From Desulfobulbaceae bacterium (GTDB taxonomy: Bacteria > Desulfobacterota > Desulfobulbia > Desulfobulbales > Desulfocapsaceae): a DNA stretch of 59,157 bases. Shown one piece after another: positions 34,587-43,814 of this stretch. Position 1 is the stretch's first letter, and the number at the start of each line of letters is the position of its first letter. The stretch covers positions 132,191-191,347 of the forward strand of contig JAGXHG010000037.1 of NCBI GenBank assembly GCA_024636345.1, read 5' to 3'. Position numbers and translations under genes: made by a program. A model generated the notes under the pieces. The model had not been told where the DNA came from and did no database searches. It saw only the letters and a list, made by a program, of their open reading frames with translations.

Positions 34587-36434
34587 CTACAGTCTCTCTT
34601 CTTCGGGCAAGATCCGCACTGCTCCTTTATCTGCCGAGGCTGCAAACAGGGCATAGGCTTTCAGCGCCGTCGACACTTTCCGCGTGCGGTCTGTCGGCCG
34701 AAAGGCTTGACCTCCCTTCTGTTCCTCCTGCCCTCTTCTCTCGGCAAGTTCCTGCTCAGAGACCATGACCTTGATGCTCCGCTCCGGAATATTAATGTCG
34801 ATAATATCCCCGTCAACCACCAGGCCGATTGCCCCACCGGCGGCAGCCTCGGGTGAGACATGACCGATCGACAACCCGGAAGTACCGCCGGAAAAACGAC
34901 CATCAGTGACCAGAGCACATTCCTTGCCCAGATGGACTGATTTAAGGTAGGAGGTAGGATACAACATCTCCTGCATTCCCGGCCCTCCTTTGGGGCCCTC
35001 ATAACGGATGATCACCACATCCCCCGCCTTGATCACCCCGTCCAGAATGGCCTCACAGGCCGTCTCCTGCGAGGAAAAGACCCTGGCGGTGCCGGTAAAA
35101 TGAAAGATGGATGGATCAACCCCGGCAGTCTTGACGATACATCCCTTGTCGGCAATGTTGCCATAGAGGACTGCTAAGCCCCCATCCTTGCTGTAACAAT
35201 GCGCCACATCGCGGATACAACCCTTGGTCCGGTCAAGATCCGGCTCTGCGTACATGGTTTTCTGTGAGCCCATCACCAGATTACGACCGGACGAGGCTGG
35301 AGCACTCAGATAGAGCTGTTTTGCCGCATCATCTGCGGTGCCGCCTCCAATATCCCAGAGCTGCAGTGTTTCCGCAAGTGTTGACGCATCAACCCTGCAG
35401 ACTGATGCGTCAACCAGTCCGGCTCGGGACAGCTCACCCAAAATTCCCATGATCCCGCCGGCCCGGTTCACATCCTCCATATGATAATGAGAGGAAGGGG
35501 CTACCTTGCACAGATTGGGCACTTTTCTCGACAAGGCATCAATATCCTTCATGCTGAAATCTACCTCAGCAGCATGGGCAATGGCCAGCAGATGGAGCAC
35601 AGTATTGGTTGATCCGCCCATGGCAATATCCAGAGTCATGGCATTCAAGAAAGCTGCTCGACTGGCAATGGTGCGGGGCAGGACCGTCGCATCTTCCCGC
35701 TCATACCAGGCGTGAGCCATCTCCACAATCCGCTCTGCCGCGCGAACAAAGAGTGTAGTGCGGCTGCCATGGGTGGCCACCACGGTGCCGTTGCCGGGCA
35801 GGGCCAAACCTAACGCCTCATTAAGGCAATTCATGGAGTTGGCGGTAAACATCCCCGAGCAGGATCCACAGGTGGGGCAGGCGCAGCGCTCAATCACATC
35901 AACCTCTGCATCCGAAACCGCCTGGTCTGCGGCCATGACCATGGCATCCACCAGATCGTAGCGTTTGTCACCATCAACACCAGCCTCCATGGGCCCGCCT
36001 GAGACAAAGATAGCGGGGATATTAAGCCGCATGGCAGCCATGAGCATCCCAGGGGTGATCTTGTCACAGTTGCTGATGCAGATAATGGCATCCACTGTGT
36101 GGGCGTTGCACATATACTCAACGCTGTCGGCAATCAGCTCTCGCGAAGGCAGGGAATAGAGCATGCCGGCATGGCCCATGGCGATCCCGTCATCAATGGC
36201 AATGGTATTGAACTCAGCCGCAAAACATCCTAATTCAGCAATCTGTTTTTTAATTTGCTGTCCAATCTCATGGAGATGCACATGCCCGGGCACAAACTGG
36301 GTAAAAGAATTAACGATACCGATAATCGGCCGGCCAAACTGTTCTTCGGTCATGCCATTGGCCCGCCAGAGACTGCGGGCCCCTGCCATCCGGCGACCAA
36401 CTGTTGTCGTTGCGCTGCGTAAGGGAATTGCCAT
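34587..36434 (-). CDS. ilvD: dihydroxy-acid dehydratase
   Basis: A 615-residue IlvD, full length. It dehydrates dihydroxy acids to the keto acids of valine, leucine and isoleucine synthesis in the cytoplasm and needs an Fe-S cluster. Cys ligands are in SNCDKITPG and [20 protein letters not shown], and the substrate-site [13 protein letters not shown] and the tail [20 protein letters not shown] are present. It is a single gene converging with LysR and divergent from the pilT-like gene. Its Fe-S cluster would be sensitive to oxygen, consistent with the defence genes in the window. Confidence 0.96.
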   Translation of the reverse strand: MAIPLRSATTTVGRRMAGARSLWRANGMTEEQFGRPIIGIVNSFTQFVPGHVHLHEIGQQIKKQIAELGCFAAEFNTIAIDDGIAMGHAGMLYSLPSRELIADSVEYMCNAHTVDAIICISNCDKITPGMLMAAMRLNIPAIFVSGGPMEAGVDGDKRYDLVDAMVMAADQAVSDAEVDVIERCACPTCGSCSGMFTANSMNCLNEALGLALPGNGTVVATHGSRTTLFVRAAERIVEMAHAWYEREDATVLPRTIASRAAFLNAMTLDIAMGGSTNTVLHLLAIAHAAEVDFSMKDIDALSRKVPNLCKVAPSSHYHMEDVNRAGGIMGILGELSRAGLVDASVCRVDASTLAETLQLWDIGGGTADDAAKQLYLSAPASSGRNLVMGSQKTMYAEPDLDRTKGCIRDVAHCYSKDGGLAVLYGNIADKGCIVKTAGVDPSIFHFTGTARVFSSQETACEAILDGVIKAGDVVIIRYEGPKGGPGMQEMLYPTSYLKSVHLGKECALVTDGRFSGGTSGLSIGHVSPEAAAGGAIGLVVDGDIIDINIPERSIKVMVSEQELAERRGQEEQKGGQAFRPTDRTRKVSTALKAYALFAASADKGAVRILPEEERL

Positions 36435-36649
36435 CGTATTTCACCTGGTAGAAAGGAATAAAAAGCCGTCATACCGACAGGACCTGGTCATCTGCATGAC
36501 AAAAACAGTATCAGGAGTCATTGCGAAAGAATCGGAAGGGGAGAAGTTATTTTATCCCGACACCCAAAAAACATTTGAATCTCTTGTTACTTTTATGCCA
36601 ATATACTATGAAAATAAGTTCGATTGCACCTTTTTTCAGGAGAACACCG

Positions 36650-37822
36650 ATGAAACAATCAGAGATCGATTACTGGATCACGGCCATGCTCAGATCCTAT
36701 CCGAATATTTCGGACCTGAACCTGACGGTTGGCAAGCCATTGCAGGTGGAGTCCTCCGGCATACTCATGCCGGTACAGGTGCAACCACAAGTACTCAAGC
36801 TCACTCCTTTTCAGACAGAAATCTTCGCCCTGAATCTGATTGGCAACGACAAAAGACTCCTGGCCGACCTGCTGCACACCGGTTCCTGTGACCTTTCCTA
36901 TTCCCTTGGAGATGAGGCCCGTTTCCGGGTCAATATCTTCTCCCAGAAAGGCTGCTACTCCATTGTCCTGCGAAAACTTGAGACCACAATCCCGACCATT
37001 GAAGGCATGAAATTCCCTGAGATATTCCATAAAATCGCCAACGAGAAGAACGGGCTTGTCATCTTTACCGGAGCCACGGGCAGCGGTAAAACCACCTCCC
37101 TTGCCGCCTTGCTGCATAAGATTAACCATGAACGGCAGGTACATGTGGTCACTCTGGAAGACCCCATTGAATATGTCCATCCGCAAGAGAAGGCCACCTT
37201 CAATCAACGCGAGCTGGGCAAAGACTTCGATTCCTTTGCTTCTGGCGTACGCGCCGCCCTCCGCCAAGCCCCCAAGGTCATCCTGGTAGGCGAGATGCGT
37301 GACCGGGAAACCCTGGAAACAGCCATTGCCGCCGCGGAAACAGGGCATCTTGTTTTCTCGACCCTCCACACCATTGACGCCGGTCAGGCCATTAATCGTA
37401 TCCTCGGTTTTTATGAACTGGAAGAACAGCCACAGATCCGCAATCGATTGATTGACACCTTACGCTGGGTAGTAGGGCAACGCTTAGTGCCAAGGGTCAC
37501 AGGAGGGCGGATAGCCGTCATCGAGGTCCTCTGTACCAGTCTGCGGGTCAAGGATCTGATTCTTCATGGCGAACGAGGAGATGAAAAAACATTTTACAAG
37601 GTCATTGAGGCCGGATCCGCGGTCGGCATGCGTACCTTTGATCAGCATATCGTTGAACTTTATGATCAGGGCGTCATCACCGAAAAAACTGCCATGTCCT
37701 ACTGCACTGAGCGCACCTCAGTCGCCAGAAAGCTGGACACCATCAAGGCAGCTCGCGGCGAGGCAACCTCCACCCTCTCCGGACTTGCCATGGAAGAGGA
37801 AGAACAAGATCGGCGCTGGTAA
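36650..37822 (+). CDS. PilT-like type IV pilus retraction ATPase
   Basis: A 390-residue PilT-type ATPase. Start 36650 (MKQSEIDYWITAM) is chosen because AGGAG lies 8 bp upstream; the open frame runs 43 codons further without a better site. The protein has GATGSGKTTSL (Walker A), LEDPIEYVH (Asp box), LVGEMRDRETLETAI (Walker B) and AETGHLVFSTLHT (His box). PilT powers pilus retraction for twitching. The C-terminal tail of about 40 residues is not typical. No pilin or PilB gene is in the window, so the pilus itself must be coded elsewhere. Confidence 0.9.
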   Translation: MKQSEIDYWITAMLRSYPNISDLNLTVGKPLQVESSGILMPVQVQPQVLKLTPFQTEIFALNLIGNDKRLLADLLHTGSCDLSYSLGDEARFRVNIFSQKGCYSIVLRKLETTIPTIEGMKFPEIFHKIANEKNGLVIFTGATGSGKTTSLAALLHKINHERQVHVVTLEDPIEYVHPQEKATFNQRELGKDFDSFASGVRAALRQAPKVILVGEMRDRETLETAIAAAETGHLVFSTLHTIDAGQAINRILGFYELEEQPQIRNRLIDTLRWVVGQRLVPRVTGGRIAVIEVLCTSLRVKDLILHGERGDEKTFYKVIEAGSAVGMRTFDQHIVELYDQGVITEKTAMSYCTERTSVARKLDTIKAARGEATSTLSGLAMEEEEQDRRW

Positions 37823-37948
37823 GACCTGGATCGTACAGATTATTAGGCTACAGAGACTGAGGTGGAAAACCCGCCTGACAGACTAAACACCTGCAGACTG
37901 ATCAACCTGAATGGTTACCCATCAACAACCGAAAAAGAGAAAACACCA

Positions 37949-38656
37949 ATGATAACAGACTGCCCCAATTGCCGGAAAAAACTCAAACTCAGCCCCAAGA
38001 TTGAAGACAGTCTCAGGCTGCTGAGCCCGGGCAAGTCCCTCCGCATTAACTGTCCTCAGTGCGGAAGCGCGATTCTGCTTGACACCGCTATGCTGTCCCC
38101 GGAAACACCCCCTGGAACAGCTGCTTCTCCACGGCCACCGGCCACAAGTCAGCAAGTCACTCCACCCCCGCCGCCTGATCTCTCGGGGCTGGACACCAGT
38201 TCATATGAGGCAAAAGGAGTCGTCGAAGATATCCCAAAAGCACTTATTCTGATGCCCGACTCTCCTGATTTCCACCTCATAACTGAGGCCATGGAGGCCT
38301 TAGGCTACCAGCCATCTTTTGTTCATTCTGCGGAGGAAGCCATAGAGAAAATGCAGTTTGCTACCTACGCCGCTGTTATCCTTCACTCTCACTATGAAGG
38401 TTCCTCCCTGGAAGACGGGACCTTTCATCAGTTCATACGCGCCATGAATATGAACAAGCGCCGTTATATCTTTTACATGCTCATCGGTCCTGAATTTCAT
38501 ACCCTTTATGACCTGCAGGCCCTTACCTGTTCTGCTAATCTTGTCGTCAATGATCAGGATCTGGCGCAACTCGCTCTCATCCTCCGCAAGGCCATCCCTC
38601 AGTACGAAACAATGTTCGGAGCAATCATGCAGGAGATGAACACACTTGGCCGATAA
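37949..38656 (+). CDS. zinc-ribbon protein with receiver-like domain
   Basis: A 235-residue protein I place only in part. The N-terminus has a zinc ribbon (CPNCRKKLKLS and CPQCGSAILLD), a proline-rich linker (about residues 45-80) and then a domain like a response-regulator receiver (ALILMPDSPDFHLITEAME, YAAVILHSHYEG). The phospho-Asp position does not stand out, so it may be a pseudo-receiver. Position after the PilT-like gene suggests a role in pilus or surface motility control. The start at 37949 has a weak ribosome-binding site. Confidence 0.75.
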   Translation: MITDCPNCRKKLKLSPKIEDSLRLLSPGKSLRINCPQCGSAILLDTAMLSPETPPGTAASPRPPATSQQVTPPPPPDLSGLDTSSYEAKGVVEDIPKALILMPDSPDFHLITEAMEALGYQPSFVHSAEEAIEKMQFATYAAVILHSHYEGSSLEDGTFHQFIRAMNMNKRRYIFYMLIGPEFHTLYDLQALTCSANLVVNDQDLAQLALILRKAIPQYETMFGAIMQEMNTLGR

Positions 38657-38686
38657 CATACCAGGGCAAAGAGGATCAGCAGACAA

Positions 38687-39913
38687 ATGAACAACCGATA
38701 TAACAGCAATGACGCCCGGAACTTTGTCTCCACCCATCCCCATTGTCACCCGGATCTGGCATTACGCGTTTACACCTCCCGCCTGATCGGTCAGGAGCAA
38801 TCTCTGGTCCTGCATGGTGGCGGCAACACCTCGGTCAAGGCCACGGTGACAACCTTGCTTGGTGACCAGACCGACACGCTCTTCATCAAAGGCAGCGGCT
38901 GGGATCTGGCGACCATTGAGCCCCAGGGGTTTCCGGCTCTTGACCTGAATTATCTGCGTCGCCTGAGGACACTCGAAACACTCTCTGATGAAGAGATGGT
39001 CAACCAGTTCAAGACACATATGCAGGACAGCAGTGCCCCCAACCCATCGATTGAGACTCTGGTGCATGCCTTCCTTCCCCACCGTTTTATCGACCATACC
39101 CACGCCGATGCCATCGTCACCCTGACCAATATGGCAGACCCGGAGACACGGTTGAAGAGTATCCTGGGGGAGATGGTTGCCATTCTCCCCTGGACCATGC
39201 CGGGATTTCCGCTGGCACTTGCACTTGCCGAATGCTACGAGAATCGTCCTGACATTGAAGCCATTATCCTGCGCAACCATGGAATTTTCACCTTTGCTGA
39301 TGATGCCGAGCTTGCCTACGGTCGCATGATCCACTACGTCACCCTGGCGGAAGAGTATCTTCAAGCCAGTCAAACCGTAACAAAAGCGCAGCCGGCAAAC
39401 ACCACCGATTCCAGCAGGCATTCAAGGCTCGACCCTACAATAATCCTGCCCCTGCTGCGTGGCGCCTTGACCATTGATCCCGTTACCCCCGGCACTATTC
39501 CACCCTTTCTCCTGCACGTACGCGACAGTGAAATTATCCAGCGCTGTCTGGGCAGACATAATAGTCAGACAATTTATACGACCGGCGTTCTCACCCCGGA
39601 TCATGTGATCCGCACCAAAAATTATCCGCTCTGGCTTGATCTGCAAGGCCGTGATGAAGATCAGACGGCCCTAGCCATTTCTGAGGCAATGGCAACGTAT
39701 GAACAGAGCTATATTCGTAATTTTCATGCCCAGGTCACAGCCAAACAGGTAAAACGAACCCTTCTTGACCCAAAACCCCGGGTCATCCTGATTCCGGGCC
39801 TGGGCATTATCACTGCCGGAGTCACTGAAAAAGCAGCCGCCATCGCCGCCGATATTGCGGAACACACCCTGATGGCCAAGACTCTCGGTGCCGCCATTGC
39901 CCCTTATCAGTAG
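38687..39913 (+). CDS. class II aldolase half of a bifunctional aldolase/dehydrogenase, ends at in-frame TAG
   Basis: A 408-residue class II aldolase/adducin-family protein. It has the substrate loop HGGGNTSVK near residue 44, zinc ligands in DHTHADAIV and LRNHGIF, and matches the N-terminal half of bifunctional rhamnulose-1-phosphate aldolase/short-chain dehydrogenases. The TAG at 39911-39913 is followed in the same frame by LAEEHIFDMEYWSLEQSK, which is the normal continuation of the fused enzyme. So the 706-residue protein appears split by one stop. It could be a nonsense mutation, a sequencing error or true readthrough. No sugar transport genes are adjacent. Confidence 0.85.
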   Translation: MNNRYNSNDARNFVSTHPHCHPDLALRVYTSRLIGQEQSLVLHGGGNTSVKATVTTLLGDQTDTLFIKGSGWDLATIEPQGFPALDLNYLRRLRTLETLSDEEMVNQFKTHMQDSSAPNPSIETLVHAFLPHRFIDHTHADAIVTLTNMADPETRLKSILGEMVAILPWTMPGFPLALALAECYENRPDIEAIILRNHGIFTFADDAELAYGRMIHYVTLAEEYLQASQTVTKAQPANTTDSSRHSRLDPTIILPLLRGALTIDPVTPGTIPPFLLHVRDSEIIQRCLGRHNSQTIYTTGVLTPDHVIRTKNYPLWLDLQGRDEDQTALAISEAMATYEQSYIRNFHAQVTAKQVKRTLLDPKPRVILIPGLGIITAGVTEKAAAIAADIAEHTLMAKTLGAAIAPYQ

Positions 39914-39937
39914 CTGGCCGAAGAACATATCTTTGAC

Positions 39938-40807
39938 ATGGAGTACTGGAGTCTTGAACAGTCCAAGCTGCAGAAAGGACGCCCCTTGCCCTTGGCCGGG
40001 CGCAGCGCCTTGGTGACGGGAGGAGGCGGGGCTATTGCCTGCGGCATTGGCCGTAAACTCCTGGCTGCCGGCGCCAAAGTTTTTCTCACAGACATTGACA
40101 ACAAGCGCCTGGATAAGGTTTGTGAACTGCTGGCCCGGGAGTTTGATCCAGCTCAGATAAGCGGGATCACCATGGATGTAACCGACAGCGCCTCCGTACA
40201 CAATGGCCTGCAGGAAATCATCCTTAGCTGCGGCGGACTGGATATCCTGGTGCCCAATGCGGGGATGGCCCACGTAGCCACCCTGGCCGACCTTGACGAA
40301 TCAACCTTTAGAAAGGTACTTGATGTCAACCTGCTGGGAGTCTTTCAGGTGATCAAGGCCGCTATCCCCATCTTTAAACGACAGGCACGAAGCGGACACA
40401 TCGCCGCCCAGATCATCATCAATAGCTCCAAAAATGTTTTTGCCCCCGGTGCCGCCTTTGGTGCCTATTCGGCCTCCAAGGCCGGGGCTCACCAGCTGGG
40501 CAAGATTGCGGCCCTGGAACTGGCCGAGATCGGTGCCCGGGTCAACATGATCAACGCCGATGGGATCTTCGATGATCACTGCATATCCTCCGGACTCTGG
40601 GATGTGGTGGGACCTGATCGGATGCGCTCCCGCAATCTCGATCCTGAGGGACTGAAAGAGTACTACCGGAACCGTAATCTCCTCAAGACAGAGGTTCTGG
40701 CCGATCATGTGGGCAACGGGGTGGTCTTTTTTGCCTCAGGCCTTACTCCCACCACCGGTGCCACCCTGCCCATTGACGGCGGCGTTGCCAGCGCCTTTCC
40801 CCGCTGA
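39938..40807 (+). CDS. short-chain dehydrogenase half of the same bifunctional enzyme
   Basis: A 289-residue SDR-fold protein in the same frame as the aldolase half. Homology to the fused enzyme starts at 39914, upstream of the ATG at 39938, and there is no ribosome-binding site before that ATG, so separate translation is doubtful. It has the NAD-binding loop TGGGGAIACGIG near residue 28, SS in INSSKN and the catalytic YSASKAG. In the fused family it reduces the lactaldehyde made by the aldolase. Taken together the two halves are a possible pseudogene or a readthrough product. Confidence 0.85.
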   Translation: MEYWSLEQSKLQKGRPLPLAGRSALVTGGGGAIACGIGRKLLAAGAKVFLTDIDNKRLDKVCELLAREFDPAQISGITMDVTDSASVHNGLQEIILSCGGLDILVPNAGMAHVATLADLDESTFRKVLDVNLLGVFQVIKAAIPIFKRQARSGHIAAQIIINSSKNVFAPGAAFGAYSASKAGAHQLGKIAALELAEIGARVNMINADGIFDDHCISSGLWDVVGPDRMRSRNLDPEGLKEYYRNRNLLKTEVLADHVGNGVVFFASGLTPTTGATLPIDGGVASAFPR

Positions 40808-40902
40808 CAACTAACTATTTGAAATAGATCTATATGCTGTTCATCGGTACTCACGACACTTCGGACAGAGATAACCCAGCGTACCCAAATCGAATTACAA
40901 CC

Positions 40903-41817
40903 TCAGAACCGACAGGCCTCCCAGCCCAGCATCGCCTTTTTTCGACTGCTTCCCCAACGATAATGATGGATCTCCCCTGATTTCCGGATCACCTGATGAC
41001 AGGGGATCAAATAGCCTATAGGATTGGCGGCAACCGCGCCGGCCACAGCCCGGCAGGCGGTGGGCTGACCCAGGTGCACGGCCAGATCCTGATAACTGAT
41101 AATGGCACCTCTGGGGAGAGAAAACAGCGCCTGCCAAACCCTGATCTGAAAGTCTGTTCCTTTGAGCAGCAAGGTCAAGGGTTCCGGGGAGTCAATCCCG
41201 GCGGGCGCGAATATCCGCTCCACCATATGACTGCCATCCGCTCCCTCACCCTCAACGATCCTTACCTGCGGCCACTTCTGGCGCAGCTCTTCCAGATGCG
41301 GCTGCCAGTCCCCTCCATCCACGAAAGAGAGGTAACAGATCTCCCTGCCGCTCTTTGCCAGCAGGCAGTCACCAAATGGAGTGGGATAGAGGCCATAGTT
41401 GATAGTCAACCCCGGACTCTTCGCTTCGCTTCGCTGTCCTGCCTGTCCCTTTTCCTGACCAGATACCAGTGACCGCACTCGGCCCCCTCCTTCATGAAGA
41501 GAAGCATTGCCAGTCCTGGAAGATTCAGGCAGCAGAGAATCCGCAAGCAGGTTTCTGGTCTCCAGTAACCTCTTCCGGGTCTGACTCAGGCTTAGACAGT
41601 GCAGGAACCGGATCAGGGTGACACCTGCCCAACGTACAAACAGGCTATCCAGATCCTCCCTGCTCCAACCCACTCTGGCCGCAATCTCGTCCCCCAAAGA
41701 CACTCCTTGGGAAGCATCCACTTCTGAGAAGGTCCGTACCCTCTCATCAAAGGCGTCCATGGCCATTTCAATGGTTCGATAATATGCTGCGCTTCTTGCA
41801 AAAGTCATAACAACCAT
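40903..41817 (-). CDS. Ada-like methylated-DNA-protein cysteine methyltransferase with AraC-type domain
   Basis: A 304-residue protein. The N-terminal 110 residues contain AraC-type helix-turn-helix elements (SREDLDSLFVRWAGVTLIRF, SLSQTRKRLLE), followed by a linker and a C-terminal methyltransferase domain with the acceptor Cys in NPIGYLIPCHQVIRKSG. The domain order is that of Ada, but the N-terminal Ada zinc domain with its first acceptor Cys is missing. It should repair O6-methylguanine and may bind DNA, without the phosphotriester-sensing switch. The linker is rich in Gln and coded by short GAAGC repeats. There is an alternative start three codons downstream. Confidence 0.88.
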   Translation of the reverse strand: MVVMTFARSAAYYRTIEMAMDAFDERVRTFSEVDASQGVSLGDEIAARVGWSREDLDSLFVRWAGVTLIRFLHCLSLSQTRKRLLETRNLLADSLLPESSRTGNASLHEGGGRVRSLVSGQEKGQAGQRSEAKSPGLTINYGLYPTPFGDCLLAKSGREICYLSFVDGGDWQPHLEELRQKWPQVRIVEGEGADGSHMVERIFAPAGIDSPEPLTLLLKGTDFQIRVWQALFSLPRGAIISYQDLAVHLGQPTACRAVAGAVAANPIGYLIPCHQVIRKSGEIHHYRWGSSRKKAMLGWEACRF

Positions 41818-42082
41818 AGCTCTCTCATTTCGAGCGGCAGGGATAAATCTTTCCCTATGCCGATTTTATTACGAATCTCCTCTTAATACTTTCCTTGAAG
41901 GTATCATATACATCATCACGACACTACCATTTTTCTCAAGACGAGAAAGCAATCACAGCCAATACCACAACCAAGATCCATAGATATTTTCTATTTTACA
42001 TATTGGGATCTTTCTATTATTTAGTCTCCACTATTGTATCTGGCTGGTTTCCAATAAACAAAACGAACAAGGAGAAAACATC

Positions 42083-42505
42083 ATGAAAAAAAGAATCGCA
42101 GTGCTGGCTGTGCTGGTGATCGGGCTGCTCAATATGGCGGCCCTGTTTGAAACCTTCAACTACGTCAAGGCTGAAGATTTCAAGCAGTGGCTTGATTCCG
42201 GCAAGGCCATGGTCCTGGTCGATATTCAGGTTAAGGATGAATTCTCTCTTCATCATTTTAAAGATTCCATTGAAACCAACGCCTTTCCAGTAGAGACAGA
42301 AGAACAGCGGAAGATGATCGACCCTGCGGTGGTCGCGGCCAAAAAAGCCGGTACGGATGTGGTGGTGATCTGTCCACGGGGTGGCGGGGGAGCAAAAAGA
42401 TGTTACAGTTATCTCAAGGCCCAGGGAATTCCTGAGGAAAAACTCTTTATTCTCGAAGGCGGTGTCGACAAATGGCCCCACAAAGACATACTGATGAGCC
42501 GTTAA
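42083..42505 (+). CDS. exported or membrane-anchored rhodanese-domain protein
   Basis: A 140-residue single-domain rhodanese. An N-terminal hydrophobic segment (IAVLAVLVIGLLNMAAL) anchors or exports it. The catalytic Cys sits in the loop VVICPRGGGGAKR (about residue 98), and the domain has VLVDIQVKDEFSLHHFKDSI and LFILEGGVDKWP. It likely moves sulfane sulfur in the periplasm. AGGAG lies 9 bp before the ATG. The Fe-S protein gene follows 18 bp downstream, so the two probably form one transcript. Confidence 0.88.
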   Translation: MKKRIAVLAVLVIGLLNMAALFETFNYVKAEDFKQWLDSGKAMVLVDIQVKDEFSLHHFKDSIETNAFPVETEEQRKMIDPAVVAAKKAGTDVVVICPRGGGGAKRCYSYLKAQGIPEEKLFILEGGVDKWPHKDILMSR

Positions 42506-42523
42506 AAAGCAATTTTTTCTTCA

Positions 42524-43732
42524 ATGAAAGTATCTACACCCAAAGACACTAGACCATCCCTGGCTGTCGGTCGCTCTTGCACCGTCCATGGCGCCCACGA
42601 CACTAAGCCATCCCTGGCTGTCGACATCCATCATCAGGCACAGGTCCTGCACCAGGAATGTACCCGCTGCCAGGCCTGTGTCAGCCAGTGTGCTTTTCTG
42701 CAAAAAAATGGCGCACCGGGTGACATTGCCGCGTCTTTGCTGGCTGGTGATTCCGCAGTCAATTCCTTTGAATGCAGCCTGTGCAATCTATGTGAAGTTG
42801 TCTGTCCTGCCAAAATTGCGCCAGGGAATTTATTTTTGGCGATGCGCCGGCAAGTCATGGCCCACGACAAACTCCCGTCCAAGCGTTATACCTCCATCTT
42901 AAAATATGAACGCCGCGGCAGTTCTCGGCTCTTTTCCTGGTACGGCCTGCCGACTGGCTGTGATACTGTCTTCTTTCCGGGCTGCACCCTGCCCGGTACC
43001 AGACCAGCGGCCACTTGGCAGATCTATCAAGATCTTAATGAACAGATCCCGCATCTTGGCGTGGTCCTGGATTGCTGCCATAAACCCTCCCATGATCTTG
43101 GACGACAGCAATCTTTTCTGACCTGGTTCGATGATATGCGAGACTGGTTGATCAGGCATGGCGTCCGCAATATTATTGTGGCCTGCCCTAACTGTTATAA
43201 GGTTTTTCATGGTTACGGCCAGGGACTAACCGTACGAACGGCCTGGGAAATTCTAGTTGAGACAAACATCAATTCCCCCTACCCTGCCATTGCGCGTGGC
43301 CGGATTACCATACACGATCCATGCCCCTTACGTGACCATAAGGATGTGCATCAGGCAGTGCGGACGATCTTGTCCCGCTTGGGGCTGAAGGTGCGGGAAA
43401 TGCGACATTCCAGAAATCGCGCCATCTGCTGTGGAGAAGGTGGTTTTGTAGGTTTGGTCAATCCTGACATAGCCAGGAAATGGGGTGATATCCGGAAAGT
43501 TGAGGCTGGTGAAGATCTGGTAATTACCTACTGCGCTGGATGCGCCGGATTTCTGGCCAGCGCCGGAATGAAGGTGGCCCATCTGGGCGATCTTCTGGTC
43601 GACCCTGCAAAAGCCCTTTCGGGCAAGGCATCGGTAGCCAGAGCACCCAGGACCTATCTTAACCGGATAAGATTGAAGAAAAGACTGCAAAAGGCAATGC
43701 AAGACACCCCGCAGGAAGTACTCTTGAGATGA
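42524..43732 (+). CDS. HdrD/GlpC-like Fe-S protein with in-frame repeat insert near the N-terminus
   Basis: A 402-residue protein with two [4Fe-4S] ferredoxin motifs (CTRCQACVSQC and CSLCNLCEVVCP) and two cysteine-rich CCG-type domains (PGCTLPG, DCCHKPS, CPNCYK; then DPCPLRDH, CCGEGGF, CAGCAGF). This layout matches HdrD, GlpC and related electron-transfer subunits. It probably passes electrons between a membrane or soluble donor and a disulfide or quinone. The first 30 codons hold one and a half units of the 54-bp repeat, in reverse. The N-terminus without it would read MKVSTPK then DIHHQAQVLHQEC. It follows a rhodanese gene and ends convergent with deg. Confidence 0.88.
   Translation: MKVSTPKDTRPSLAVGRSCTVHGAHDTKPSLAVDIHHQAQVLHQECTRCQACVSQCAFLQKNGAPGDIAASLLAGDSAVNSFECSLCNLCEVVCPAKIAPGNLFLAMRRQVMAHDKLPSKRYTSILKYERRGSSRLFSWYGLPTGCDTVFFPGCTLPGTRPAATWQIYQDLNEQIPHLGVVLDCCHKPSHDLGRQQSFLTWFDDMRDWLIRHGVRNIIVACPNCYKVFHGYGQGLTVRTAWEILVETNINSPYPAIARGRITIHDPCPLRDHKDVHQAVRTILSRLGLKVREMRHSRNRAICCGEGGFVGLVNPDIARKWGDIRKVEAGEDLVITYCAGCAGFLASAGMKVAHLGDLLVDPAKALSGKASVARAPRTYLNRIRLKKRLQKAMQDTPQEVLLR
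42545..42623 (-). repeat. 54-bp in-frame coding repeat, copy B (in the Fe-S protein gene)
   Basis: Two 25-bp blocks at 42545-42569 and 42599-42623 differ at two bases and are 54 bp apart; the 29 bp between complete one unit. The sequence matches copy A in reverse. The host gene reads it antisense as DTRPSLAVGRSCTVHGAH then DTKPSLAV, without stops. So the unit is open on both strands. Confidence 0.8.
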
Positions 43733-43761
43733 GACATATCACGAACAATTCCGATAATGAT

Positions 43762-43798
43762 TACCCTGACCACTGGCATAAACCGTGTGGCCAGGGTA
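43762..43798. terminator. hairpin between convergent genes
   Basis: TACCCTGACCAC at 43762-43773 pairs with GTGGCCAGGGTA at 43787-43798 with one G-T pair. It lies in the 82-bp gap between the Fe-S gene (plus) and the Deg gene (minus). It has no T-run, so it may be a two-way terminator or stabilising hairpin. Confidence 0.55.
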
Positions 43799-43814
43799 CC
43801 GATCCCGTCCTCTC

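Noticed and set aside
39911..39913. TAG as a pyrrolysine codon
   Set aside because: The place is not a known pyrrolysine family, and TAG ends hypA, the tcdA-like gene and the PPIase gene normally. It is kept only as one unlikely explanation.
41895..42086. 63-codon frame before the rhodanese gene
   Set aside because: It runs into the rhodanese ribosome-binding site and start and has no recognisable product.
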